DNA of 64,000 nucleotides, taken from Marchantia polymorpha subsp. ruderalis. Its lineage: Eukaryota; Streptophyta; Marchantiopsida; Marchantiales; Marchantiaceae. The translations under genes and the position numbers were made by a program. The stretch spans positions 2,998,501 to 3,062,500 of the forward strand of contig AP031356.1 of assembly GCA_037833965.1 (NCBI GenBank), given 5' to 3'. The notes under the pieces were generated by a model. The model had not been told where the DNA came from. It made no database searches and worked only from the letters and a program-made list of their open reading frames with translations. Numbering within the stretch: position 1 is the stretch's first letter; each line of letters opens with the position of its first letter. Positions 19,098 through 28,551 of the stretch are shown piece after piece.

Positions 19098-21938
19098 TTA
19101 TACGTGGTATTTCTTCAGACGCCATCCGTTCACGCGGGTGCCTAACCATTCTCCCGTCAGTTCTGCGAGTTGGATGGATCCATTTGGAAAAACTTCTATC
19201 ACCTTGTAAGGTCCCATCCACCTCAAGTGGAGCTTGCCTGGAAATCTAGCATGTCTGCTATCGTATAGCAGAGCCAAGTCGCCCTTCTCCAGCAGTACTG
19301 GTTTGAGCCTTCGATCGTACTTCTCCTTGCGCCTGAGTTGTAATTGCTTTGTCCGATCTTCGGCCTCTTGACGTCTTTCCTCCAGTGCCATTACCTCTTG
19401 CAGTCGATATGCCTGACTTTCTTCCGCGTCCAGCCTTCTCTGATCTAAGGTCCTCTTGGTAGGTATCTCGAATTCGATGGGTAAGATCGGATGCTGCCCA
19501 TAAACTAGGAAGTAAGGTGTTTGCCTGGTGGTGACTTTTTCTGCCGTTCTATATGCCCATAAGGCGGCCGGTAGCTTGGTGTCCCAGTCATGAGCATGGT
19601 TTACAGTCACCTTGAGGAGTATCTTACAGAGTAATCCATTGGACTTCTCTGTCAGACCATTTGCCTTGGGGTTGTATGGAGTAGTCTTCCGATGCTTAAT
19701 CTGGAAGTGCCGCGTCAAACTTTCTATCACCTGATTCAGAAAGTGCGTCCCTCTGTCACTGACTATTTCTAGGGGGCACCCGTAGCGGGTGATGATTGAT
19801 TCGAATAGGAACCGTGCTACTGCGGCTGCGTCATCGTGCCTTGTGGCTTCTGCCTCCACCATCTTGGTCGCATAGTCTGTTGCTACCAATATGTAGCGCC
19901 TGCGCGTGCCTTTAGTGACAGGTTGTATTGGTCCCACGAAGTCGATCCCCCATTTTTCAAACGGTGCCAATGGCATGATTGGTGTAAGAGGCCATCTCGT
20001 GGTCGGAGTCGGCCTTCCCGTTCTCTGGCAGCTGTCGCATTTGCGAACGTAGTCGTGTACATCTTTGAACATCGTCGGCCACCAGTATCCTGCATTCACA
20101 ATTTTGGTCACTGTGTTTCTGGTGGCGTAGTGACCACCAGCGTCTTCTGTGTGCATGGCTTTGACAACTCGCGGTACTTCAGACTCCTCTAGACATCTGC
20201 ACAACCTCTCGTCTGCCATTTTCTTGAACAAGACCCCCTGTTGAAGCTGGTAAGGTCCCGCTTTATGAACGAAGACTGTGCGCTGCTCCGCATCCAATCC
20301 TTCCGGACATTGGAGTGTGAGCAGAAACCTGTATAAGTCCGCGTACCTGGACTCATGGCTGGCGTACAACTGAAAAAGTTGTTCGTCGGGAAAATCATCC
20401 ACTACTTCCTCCTCTATGGGTTCGGTCCATAGTCGGGAGAGGTAGTCTGCGTTCTCATGGTGAACGCCTTTCCGTGTCTGTACCGTGTAGGTGAATTCCT
20501 GCAGCAGTAGTACCCACCTGGCAATTCGTCCGGACAGATCCGCCTTCTTCACCAGGTGCTGTAAGGCGTAATGATCTACATGAAACACGAACTCATAGCA
20601 GATCAAATAATGTCGGAACTTCTTGCAGGAGTACACCATTCCCAACGCCTCCCTCTCAGTTGTCGTGTATTTCTTCTCTGCTGCTGACAACTGACGACTC
20701 GCGAAGTAAATCGGGTAGTCTTTCTTGTTGTCGTCCTTCTGACTGAGAACCACTCCGATTGCAAACGCCGACGTGTCTACATAGACATGGAAAGGTCTGT
20801 TCCAATCCGGACTTCTCAGAACCGGAGCAGTCGTCAGTTTGGCTTTGAGCGTTTCAAAGGCCAGCTGTTGCTCCTTGCCCCACACATAGGGTTCATCCTT
20901 CTTAAGCAGCTTCGTCAGATCGGCTGCCAAGATGGCATACATATTTATGAACCTTCTGTAATAACCTACATGGCCAAGGAAGGCCCTCAACTCACGCAGA
21001 TTCGTTGGCGGCTGCAGTTCAAGAATAATCTTCACCTTCTCTACATCCACTGCAATGCCATCGGACGAAACTCGGTGCCCCAGCAGAATTCCGCTGGTCA
21101 TGAAGAAAAAACATTTCTCAGGGTGTAAGGACAAGCTGCTTTCCCTACACCTGTCGAACGTTTGCCGAAGATGGTTAAGGTGCTCCGACCTCTTACCGAA
21201 GACACAAAAGTCGTCGATGAAAATTTCTAGGAACTTCCTCAGGTGCTCTTGGAAAATGTTTGTCATCATCCGCTGGAACGTCGCTGGCGCGTTGCACAGA
21301 CCGAACGGCATCTTGTGATAAGCATAGGTTCCCCAGTCGGTCGTGAAGGTTGTTTTGTCCTTGTCCTGTTCCCTGATGGACACCTGGTTGTAGCCGGAGA
21401 ATCCGTCTAGGAAACTGTAGCATTCATGCCCTGCTACATGGTCCAGAATAGAGTCCGTGAAAGGAAGAGGGTGATGGTCCTTTCGCGTTGCTGCGTTCAG
21501 CTTCCTGAAGTCCTGACACACCCGGATCTTACCCGTCAGTTTCTTGGGCACGATCACGATAGGCGACACCCACTCGCTACTAAGTACCGGGTAGATGATT
21601 CCGGCGCTCAGGTACTTATCGATTTCGTCCTTCACCAATAATGAATATTTTGGGTTGAGCCTGTATTGGCGTTGGCGAACCGGAACTGCCTCGTCCAACA
21701 AGTCGATCCTGTGCTCTCCATACCTTGCAGGTATGCCTTTCATGTCTTCAATCTTCCATGCGAAGACATCCTCATACTGGCGAAGAAACGCCTGTACCCT
21801 GTTCAACTCTTCTCCTTGTACCTGGCTTGACACCTTCAAGCCTTTACCTGGACTGAGCTGCAGTTCGCAGCAATCACTCGGGTCAACAATCCCCTCTGTG
21901 TGACTGATCTCGCTTCTGCCCAGTCCGGCTGCTAGTTG
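19098..21938 (-). CDS. pol: E1 RT-RNase H-integrase polyprotein part
   Basis: The frame is in phase with the protease frame upstream and separated from it only by the UAG at 21939-21941. The first Met is at 21839, 34 codons in, so either readthrough or internal initiation could produce it. From that Met (913 aa), reverse transcriptase covers about residues 50-290, with RVCQDFRKLN, FLDGFSGYNQ, MPFGLCNAPATFQ and the catalytic IFIDDF. RNase H (about 330-470) has VDTSAFAIG, TEREALG and VDHYALQHL. Integrase follows, with an H-H-C-C zinc finger ending CDSC (about 550-600) and a D-D-E core: WGIDFVGP/ATDYATK, VSDRGTHF and the Glu of LTEKSNG. There is no chromodomain. All catalytic residues I can check are present. 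It makes the cDNA and integrates it. Confidence 0.93.
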   Translation of the reverse strand, partial: QLAAGLGRSEISHTEGIVDPSDCCELQLSPGKGLKVSSQVQGEELNRVQAFLRQYEDVFAWKIEDMKGIPARYGEHRIDLLDEAVPVRQRQYRLNPKYSLLVKDEIDKYLSAGIIYPVLSSEWVSPIVIVPKKLTGKIRVCQDFRKLNAATRKDHHPLPFTDSILDHVAGHECYSFLDGFSGYNQVSIREQDKDKTTFTTDWGTYAYHKMPFGLCNAPATFQRMMTNIFQEHLRKFLEIFIDDFCVFGKRSEHLNHLRQTFDRCRESSLSLHPEKCFFFMTSGILLGHRVSSDGIAVDVEKVKIILELQPPTNLRELRAFLGHVGYYRRFINMYAILAADLTKLLKKDEPYVWGKEQQLAFETLKAKLTTAPVLRSPDWNRPFHVYVDTSAFAIGVVLSQKDDNKKDYPIYFASRQLSAAEKKYTTTEREALGMVYSCKKFRHYLICYEFVFHVDHYALQHLVKKADLSGRIARWVLLLQEFTYTVQTRKGVHHENADYLSRLWTEPIEEEVVDDFPDEQLFQLYASHESRYADLYRFLLTLQCPEGLDAEQRTVFVHKAGPYQLQQGVLFKKMADERLCRCLEESEVPRVVKAMHTEDAGGHYATRNTVTKIVNAGYWWPTMFKDVHDYVRKCDSCQRTGRPTPTTRWPLTPIMPLAPFEKWGIDFVGPIQPVTKGTRRRYILVATDYATKMVEAEATRHDDAAAVARFLFESIITRYGCPLEIVSDRGTHFLNQVIESLTRHFQIKHRKTTPYNPKANGLTEKSNGLLCKILLKVTVNHAHDWDTKLPAALWAYRTAEKVTTRQTPYFLVYGQHPILPIEFEIPTKRTLDQRRLDAEESQAYRLQEVMALEERRQEAEDRTKQLQLRRKEKYDRRLKPVLLEKGDLALLYDSRHARFPGKLHLRWMGPYKVIEVFPNGSIQLAELTGEWLGTRVNGWRLKKYHV

Positions 21939-21941
21939 CTA
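21933..21941 (-). promoter_or_regulatory. Candidate stop-codon readthrough site UAG-CAA-CUA between protease and RT
   Basis: On the minus strand the protease frame ends in TAG, followed by CAA CTA, and the frame stays open into RT. This fits the UAG-CAR-YYA context known from tobacco mosaic virus-type readthrough. The same nine bases occur in E3 at 33725-33733. Confidence 0.65.
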
Positions 21942-22634
21942 TTCCTCATCCGGATACACCTCGTCTCCTTCCTCCTCAATGGAGCAGCAAGTGACGTAGC
22001 CCACAAAGTCTTCCGACGTTTCGGTCTCTGAAGTGCATGATGAGCTGGTCTCCCCTCCGGTTGTGTAACCGGAGGTGGTGGAAGGTGTTTCGCCCTCATG
22101 GGGTACCTTGGTCCACGGTACGGTAACGACAGTCGGAGGGTCCGCAGGGCTACGGAACTGTAATCTCTTCCTACTCCAGTCACACCTTGCTTTGGCATCG
22201 TATAGCCAAGGTCTGCCAAGCAGCACATCATAACCTTTCTTCATCAGAGGTTGCAGTATTATGTAGGACAGTTGAAAGTCCACTCCTCCAATGTTGGTTC
22301 TCACATTGCTCAACATTCCTAGTGGCATTCTGCGTGTTTGATCGGCCAGTCGCAATACTCGGGATGTAGGCTCGAAGGTCTGGAATCCCAAGGAGTTCGC
22401 TGTCTCCTCGGTCATGATATTCACGCCCGAGCCGGAGTCCACTGGTACCTTCTGAATGACACAGCCTCCGATCTCTACTTCGATCTCTGGTGGTCCCAGG
22501 TCTCCTCCTTCCACTCTGTACACAGCCGGAAGTTTCTCTTTTCGGGGTTTGCGTGGTCGGCGCAACGAAAGCATCAGCATCCTCCTGTACGTCTTATTGT
22601 CTTCCAACAACTGGTGGAAGGAAATATTTGCCCT
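21939..22634 (-). CDS. pro: E1 aspartic protease
   Basis: The frame is in phase with gag, separated from it by one UAG at 22635-22637, and ends in UAG at 21939-21941. The first Met lies at 22610. The retropepsin active site is VDSGSGVNIM at about residues 57-66 from that Met, followed downstream by the hydrophobic-Gly pattern YDVLLGRPWL typical of retroelement proteases. The C-terminus is acidic and Ser/Thr-rich. It would cleave Gag and Pol. In E3 the codon corresponding to the upstream UAG is CAG, so gag and protease are one continuous frame there. Expression in E1 would need readthrough, reinitiation, or help from another copy. Confidence 0.88.
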   Translation of the reverse strand, partial: RANISFHQLLEDNKTYRRMLMLSLRRPRKPRKEKLPAVYRVEGGDLGPPEIEVEIGGCVIQKVPVDSGSGVNIMTEETANSLGFQTFEPTSRVLRLADQTRRMPLGMLSNVRTNIGGVDFQLSYIILQPLMKKGYDVLLGRPWLYDAKARCDWSRKRLQFRSPADPPTVVTVPWTKVPHEGETPSTTSGYTTGGETSSSCTSETETSEDFVGYVTCCSIEEEGDEVYPDEE

Positions 22635-24767
22635 CTAGCTCCCCATGTCTTTCACTATGTCGTAGGGAGTACTGGAAGTCACGGCCGGAAGCTTTCCTGT
22701 ACTCGCGGTCGGAAGGGGTGTAGGTGGCCTAACCGCCTTCCGGTCGTCGGATGTCATTCCGGCGCCCAGTGCTTCCTTGATGAGGTGACTCACCTCATCT
22801 TTGATGTCCGGAAGGTAATCTCGAGTCCGGAACTCTTCTGAATACCTGTCCGCTTTTTCTGAGTTCTGCTCCGGCTGGGTGTTTCTCATAGCCGGAGGTG
22901 TACCCGGCCTTCTCCTCGGGCCTTCTCTAACTTCTTTAGACTTTCTCCTCTCTTCCCTACGCTCGAGGCGGCGAGTGTCCTCATGGCCTTCTCCTCTCCT
23001 CTTCGAACTTCGGGTTTCTACCCGACCGCACATTACTTCTTCCTCTGGCCATACTTCGTTTTCTTCAGCTGGGTCCAGACTCAGTTCTACCTGGTTGACC
23101 TGCACCTCTTCCTTGCCAGGTGTTGATACGAAACGCACGGCTGGCCTAGGGATTTGGGGCTGGTCACATTCAGCTGCTGTATGTCCGGACTTCTTGCAAT
23201 TGCTGCACAATGGTGCATACCCCATTGGCCTCCTCGGGTGGGGACAGCTTGGCGCGTAATGCCCTATGTCTCCGCAGTTGTAGCAACCATCGAATTGTGG
23301 TCGAGGTCGGTTGTGATTGCCTGGAGGTGCCATGCGTCTTGGTGGGAGTGTACCCGCCATTTCCCTCGGAACAAAGCGCGGTATATGCACCGGTGGGTTC
23401 GGAGTTGTAGCTGGAGCTGTCTGTACCGAGTAGGCGGTGTCCTCAACCTGCTCAGCATAATACATAGGCGGCTCAGCATAATACATGGGGGTCTCCCACT
23501 GTGGTGCCCATTCGACCGCATTCACTGGGTAAGATGGCCTCGCGGACATGCACTCCGTGTTGGCATGTCCCACCTGTCCGCACGTAGTACACCAGAGATT
23601 CGCTCGTTGTCTCGCAGGTGATTTACGTCGGTCTTGGCCTCCCACTACATGAACTTTCAGGTCCGCAAAATTCTTCACCAGGTTGTCTACCTTGGCTGCG
23701 ATGTCCCCTTGAGTCTTCACTGGGATTCCCTTACCTCGATCCTTCTTCTTGATCGCACTGCGTTTCTTCTTCCGTCTTTCTTCTTCTGAAGATGACGAGT
23801 CCTCTTCCTCTTCCGAGGAAGAACTTGATTCGGAGGAGCTTGATTCTTCTGTCGAGGAAGGCGAGTTCCTTCTCTTCCGACGTCCGCCTTGCGACTTCTT
23901 CTTCGTCGACCGTCGGTCGCGTCTTCGAGTGTCAAGGGTTGACGTCTCAAAGGTCTCCGCGGAAGCTATCACATCTTGGATTGTGTCAGTCTTGCCTCTC
24001 CTACAGAAGGTCTCCATTTCCCTTGAGAGCCCTGTCACATACCAATCCACTGCCTGTTGTACCGAATACGGTTCTCCCGGGCCTGTCTTCGGAATTCGAT
24101 CTAGGAGGTCTTGGAATCTCTCAGTGTAGTCTCGAAGATTCTCCTTCCGCTCGCGTCGAAGATTTCGAAGCCGGGTCAGAACTCGACTGTCATATCCGAG
24201 TTCGCGGAACCGCTTCAGAAACTTTTCCTTGAGCTGAGCCCAGGTCCGGATGCCAGTGGGGTCGGTGCTCTCATGGTTGTACCAGCTACGCGCTCGTTTG
24301 CGTAGCAGGCTAGGAAAGATTCGTAATCTGTCTTCATCACTGGTCTCACGATTGGCGATGGAGACAGACTCGAAGAGCTTTATGTATGAATCTGCATCAT
24401 CGTCGTCGCCCGTTCCCGTGTATCTTGGATACGAATGTTTGGTGGTAGGTTGGGAAAACACCTGGCGGAGATTGGCTTGATGTTCTGCCATCGGTGATCC
24501 TGTCGACGGACTGATCCTAGGTTGGCCAAACTCAGGAAGAGTTCCTGTCGGAGGGATGTCCAATAGAACTGTTAGCTCAATGCTCTCGGTAGGTGAACTG
24601 GAACGCCTTTGTCTTCCAGTAGTCGGTGATGGCGATCTTTCTGCAGAGTCCTCACCGGGAGTCTTCTTTTTAGTTCGCCGTTTTGTTTCCACGGCTTTTT
24701 CTGAATCTCGACGGAGTTTCCGTGTGGCTCTCGCACTCAGGTTTCCCACACTATCGCTCGTCGACAT
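22635..24767 (-). CDS. gag: E1 Gag (710 aa)
   Basis: The first ATG (24767) is 44 bases after the primer site and begins MSTSDSVGNL. The N-terminus is basic. A retrotransposon-gag capsid domain lies at about residues 120-280, with the motifs ADSYIKLFE, RARSWYNHE, TWAQLKEKF, LRDYTERFQDLL and VDWYVTGL. A Ser/Glu/Lys-rich stretch follows. Three CCHC zinc knuckles come next (CTTCGQVGHANTEC, CYNCGDIGHYAPSC, CSNCKKSGHTAAEC), which bind the genomic RNA. The frame ends at UAG (22635-22637). In the older copy E3 that codon is CAG and the frame continues into protease, so this stop is either a mutation in E1 or a variable Gag terminator. The product forms the virus-like particle. Confidence 0.92.
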   Translation of the reverse strand: MSTSDSVGNLSARATRKLRRDSEKAVETKRRTKKKTPGEDSAERSPSPTTGRQRRSSSPTESIELTVLLDIPPTGTLPEFGQPRISPSTGSPMAEHQANLRQVFSQPTTKHSYPRYTGTGDDDDADSYIKLFESVSIANRETSDEDRLRIFPSLLRKRARSWYNHESTDPTGIRTWAQLKEKFLKRFRELGYDSRVLTRLRNLRRERKENLRDYTERFQDLLDRIPKTGPGEPYSVQQAVDWYVTGLSREMETFCRRGKTDTIQDVIASAETFETSTLDTRRRDRRSTKKKSQGGRRKRRNSPSSTEESSSSESSSSSEEEEDSSSSEEERRKKKRSAIKKKDRGKGIPVKTQGDIAAKVDNLVKNFADLKVHVVGGQDRRKSPARQRANLWCTTCGQVGHANTECMSARPSYPVNAVEWAPQWETPMYYAEPPMYYAEQVEDTAYSVQTAPATTPNPPVHIPRFVPREMAGTLPPRRMAPPGNHNRPRPQFDGCYNCGDIGHYAPSCPHPRRPMGYAPLCSNCKKSGHTAAECDQPQIPRPAVRFVSTPGKEEVQVNQVELSLDPAEENEVWPEEEVMCGRVETRSSKRRGEGHEDTRRLERREERRKSKEVREGPRRRPGTPPAMRNTQPEQNSEKADRYSEEFRTRDYLPDIKDEVSHLIKEALGAGMTSDDRKAVRPPTPLPTASTGKLPAVTSSTPYDIVKDMGS

Positions 24768-24810
24768 TCACCGAGCATTGCTGCTCAAGGGTTCTGGTGT
24801 TGACGCACTG

Positions 24811-24828
24811 TCCCCGGCAGCGGCGCCA
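24811..24828 (-). promoter_or_regulatory. Primer binding site, tRNA-Asp type
   Basis: TGGCGCCGCTGCCGGGGA on the minus strand begins 22 bases inside the 5' LTR edge at 24851. It is complementary to the 3' end of plant tRNA-Asp(GTC) with one mismatch as I recall that tRNA. This primer type is usual for Athila/Tat elements. It is also present in E3 at 41495-41512. Confidence 0.85.
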
Positions 24829-25769
24829 AAAAGAAGTTGTCGGCTCCTTATGTAATAACCCACCAAAGGCTAAAACTGCAGTATGGTGGTAAAAAGATCG
24901 AACCCACAGGGACAGAGGCAACACACAGAGTAAAAGTGTCACATTTAACAGACTTTTGGTAGAGTTTGAATTCTAGGCGACTGTCACTCCCAGAAATACT
25001 GCAGTGCTCGACTCGGAGGCTCGACTCGGAGGAGGAACTCAACTCGGAGGATGCTCGGAGGATGCACGGTACAGCTTGGTCACTCAACACACACACACAC
25101 ACACACCTGAAACTGGCAAAAAGCACAACTCGGAGGTCGGTCAGGACCTCCGCTTCGGATTTCAGGAGGAAAGTGTCTCGCAAGTTCACTCAGAGGTTCT
25201 GCAGGAAGTGCCTCCCACTCCGGCTTTTACTGCCCTTCCGCCAGGAACTAGCGGGGGTACCCGGACTGGACTTCTCACTTCGGAACGAAGCCTCTACGTA
25301 CGCCGTGGACGTCACCCTCGACTATCACACAAAACGCAGGGAGTGCAGACCCGACTGAGAACTTACTGAAAACACGATCCAGTAACACACACACAACCTG
25401 AATTACAAACCAAGGTTTACACGAAGTAATGAAACTTCACATTGGCATTCAGGGGAAACTTCCCGTAGGAGTACAATCAGGATATGTCACTCGAAGGAGT
25501 AAGGGGGAACTGTTCAAGTATCTAACTCGCAGCCGGCTCTGAGTATCAGAAATCACCCGCAGGTGCAGATCCGCACTACTCAAGTCTCTAACCGGGTACT
25601 AGCTCTGAACATTCAGCCGAAGGCCTTCAACTACAACATACGGTAACTTCGCTATGCTGCAGCTTCTCTACGTGGTGCCAGGACCAAATGCACAAACACG
25701 CCAAGAAAGTGAGTTCCTGATCTGCACTTCCGAAACTGGAAGAGTCCCAAGGCAAAACGCCTTGATCTA

Positions 25770-25776
25770 CTTTATA
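25770..25776 (-). promoter_or_regulatory. LTR TATA box (E1 5' LTR), probable genomic promoter
   Basis: TATAAAG on the minus strand, the equivalent of 14953-14959. About 0.9 kb of R-U5 separates it from gag. Confidence 0.72.
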
Positions 25777-25809
25777 CTCTCAAAAGATCCTAACTAGCAC
25801 TACGCTATC

Positions 25810-28551
25810 CTATCTACCACTCGCAGCATCTGCGCGAAACCAAACTACTCTACTGCACTCAGCAGATCCGGTGCTGCGCCTCCTGCGCGCCGGACTGCTC
25901 CGCTTACTGTCTCTACCTTGCCAGTCTTCCGACCGGCTGCGTAACCCCAGGCGTCGGAGCGCTGCAGTGACTTCCGACTGCAAGTGCGCCATAGTGTCGC
26001 GCGCACCCGACAAGAAAGTTTCTAATTTTCTCGCCACTCGCCGCCGACTCCGACTATCACCCTCCGTCAATGCCGCCGCCCGAAGCTCGAACTCCCGGAG
26101 TGTAACCCTCTCTTGGGCTGCCACCTCCCAATGGGTGTATCCGTTTAGACAACGAGTCACCCGTGCCGCCAACTCTCCTCGTACCCTGCAGCTGCTCTCC
26201 ACCTCTGCCAGCTGCATTTCTAAATCCGCACGTTGTGCCCTCAAATCCGAGCACTCGGTTTGCAAGTTGCACAACAACTCCTCATCCTCCTTGCGGGCTC
26301 GTTGACTTTCCTCTAAGGCGCGCGTCTGGCGCGCAAGCTCGGCTGCTAGGACTTTGTTCTGTCTCCGCTCCTCCTGCAGTTCCGACTCGATCTTTGCCCG
26401 TATTAGTTCGGCCTCCGCCTGACTCTTCGTCGCCGCATCCTCCTTCTGCTGCTGCAAGGCTTGGTACAGCTTCTGGGTGACCGCCAGGTGTTGTCGGAGG
26501 GCGGTGTTGCTATCCACATATACTCCGCATCTAGAGGCCCACCTTGCCACCTTGCTCCTCGTCCTTCGCCTGATTGTCTCCACATAAGACTGCGGTTTTA
26601 AGGCACTTGCGTATTTGGATGTCTTGCGATCCAGATATCGCAGGAGTGGAACTATCTGTTCGCACAGCACCCCTGTTGGCGTTTTCTGCACCGAATCCTC
26701 TTCTTGCTCTTCCGAGCTCGTCTCATCCTCAGTCTCGAGGATTTCAGTCGCCACCGAATCCCTTGGCGACTCCCTGGAACTGTGGCGCGCAGCAGCTTCT
26801 GCTGCGACTGCTGCTCCACTGCCTGCTAAAATATCCAGGGCAGTGGGAGATCCCACTGCTTGAGCCCCTGTTCCGGCTCGATCTTCGGTTTGTGAAGGGG
26901 TCGACGCCGTAGTGACTTTTGTCACTCTTGCACCGCCCGCTTCTGCTGCCTGTCCTTCCGGCGCAATCTGCGCGGAAGGTGTCCTTGCTGAAGGTGCGTC
27001 CGCCGAAGGCGTCCGCACACTGGTTGTTGGCTCCATCCGTCTCGCAGTCGGCGAATCCGGCTGACTCTCTGTTGTCCGACTCGCAGTCGGCCGACCAGCA
27101 GTTGTCCGACTGGGAGTCGGATACACCCTGCGCGTCTTGACTCCACTTGGCCTGTTTGCTGGTGGCGTTCTTCCAGAAGTGCCTTCCGCCGAAGACGACC
27201 CTCTGAGGATTGTTGGCTCCATCCGTCTCGCAGTCGGCGAATCCGGCTGACTCTCTGTTGTCCGACTCGCAGTCGGCCGACCAGCAGTTGTCCGACTGGG
27301 AGTCGGATACACCCTGCGCGTCTTGACTCCACTTGGCCTGTTTGCTGGTGGCGTTCTTTCAGAAGTGCCTTCCGCCGAAGACGACCCTCTAAGGATTGTT
27401 GGCTCGTCAGCCAAACTCTCTTCCGCTTCCGGCCTGCTGTCCGGTTCAACGCGCCGTTCAGTTGGCCTTCCTTCCGCTTGTCGACCTTCAGTCATCCGAC
27501 TCGCAGTCGGATGACTGTCAGTCCTTCCATCTCCTCCCGAAGGCCGTGGTGCCTTCTGTGCAGAGGTTTCTGCCGTCTTCCCTAGGACCTGAGCAATTAT
27601 CTCTTCCTGCGTGAGATTCCGCCGGGTCGGAGTTCGCCTGGTCTCCTCAGTAACAGTTGGCATTCTGCGTGCCCTCTGTTTTGGTCGACTGTGAGGCTCG
27701 GGGGTGGGCCGACCACGAGTCGGCGCAGCTGGTACTTCCGGCTGCTTGTCCTCAGGTCTCTCATCCCACTTCCGCTTGCGCGGAATACGCTCACTTCGAC
27801 GTTCTTCTGCTGCTCTGGCTGGAGCCGGAGCCGGAGGCGTACTGGCAGGTTCCTCGTCCGGATCCGTGTCTACTTCGGCCTCCCTCGAATATCTACCTGG
27901 ATAAGACCGACTCAGCTGCGGAAACCGAGTTTTCTCAGCATTCGTCAAACATCCCATCGCCCGGTAAAACACGATTAAGTAAGGCGATAGATGATTGAGC
28001 GTTCCTCCCCTCTCTTCTTGCGCATGTTGGCGCGTCACCTTCCACAGGAGTCGTGCCCAATGCACCGGAGCTCCTGACAACACTAGCTCCACGAACTCTA
28101 CCTGCCAACCATGCATGTAAGCGGTCTTGGTCGGCTGCAATATCTGCAGCAATGCTGTCGCGACATTTCTCCGCAATCGATCCTTGTAATCCCGAGTCCG
28201 GAAACCGTTCTTGGGATGTCTAGCCACCTTGAAGAGCTCATTGTAAGAGACTTCTTCCTCCTGGGACACTTTCACGCTGTCGGCCTCGAAGAGGAGATCC
28301 CCTTCCTCGCCGGCACACCTGCCCAACACCTGCGCCCAATTGCAAATTTCCCATCTCTCTGGGTGTGGACGAAATCCGCGAGAAGGCTTGTGTCTCTCTT
28401 GCAGATACTCGCGCACCATCTCCGGACACGTCCAATTCCACCCCCAGAGGAGAAAATCGAGCTTCAGCCTCGTCAGCACATCTTGAAATGCGCGTAGACC
28501 GATCTGCGGCACCCTGAGTGGAGACACTCGCAGTTGGGGAACCTTCGACAT
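25810..28551 (-). CDS. U3-encoded LTR protein, E1 5' LTR copy (913 aa)
   Basis: The translation is identical to that of the 3' LTR copy (14993-17734), including the 62-residue linker duplication. Here the ORF lies upstream of the genomic promoter, so it would need its own promoter in the 1.3-kb U3 leader (28552-29877) or read-in from outside. I see no convincing TATA box there. Reverse transcription copies the 3' U3 into both LTRs, which explains the identity: each new insertion carries two copies. Confidence 0.82.
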   Translation of the reverse strand: MSKVPQLRVSPLRVPQIGLRAFQDVLTRLKLDFLLWGWNWTCPEMVREYLQERHKPSRGFRPHPERWEICNWAQVLGRCAGEEGDLLFEADSVKVSQEEEVSYNELFKVARHPKNGFRTRDYKDRLRRNVATALLQILQPTKTAYMHGWQVEFVELVLSGAPVHWARLLWKVTRQHAQEERGGTLNHLSPYLIVFYRAMGCLTNAEKTRFPQLSRSYPGRYSREAEVDTDPDEEPASTPPAPAPARAAEERRSERIPRKRKWDERPEDKQPEVPAAPTRGRPTPEPHSRPKQRARRMPTVTEETRRTPTRRNLTQEEIIAQVLGKTAETSAQKAPRPSGGDGRTDSHPTASRMTEGRQAEGRPTERRVEPDSRPEAEESLADEPTILRGSSSAEGTSERTPPANRPSGVKTRRVYPTPSRTTAGRPTASRTTESQPDSPTARRMEPTILRGSSSAEGTSGRTPPANRPSGVKTRRVYPTPSRTTAGRPTASRTTESQPDSPTARRMEPTTSVRTPSADAPSARTPSAQIAPEGQAAEAGGARVTKVTTASTPSQTEDRAGTGAQAVGSPTALDILAGSGAAVAAEAAARHSSRESPRDSVATEILETEDETSSEEQEEDSVQKTPTGVLCEQIVPLLRYLDRKTSKYASALKPQSYVETIRRRTRSKVARWASRCGVYVDSNTALRQHLAVTQKLYQALQQQKEDAATKSQAEAELIRAKIESELQEERRQNKVLAAELARQTRALEESQRARKEDEELLCNLQTECSDLRAQRADLEMQLAEVESSCRVRGELAARVTRCLNGYTHWEVAAQERVTLREFELRAAALTEGDSRSRRRVARKLETFLSGARDTMAHLQSEVTAALRRLGLRSRSEDWQGRDSKRSSPARRRRSTGSAECSRVVWFRADAASGR

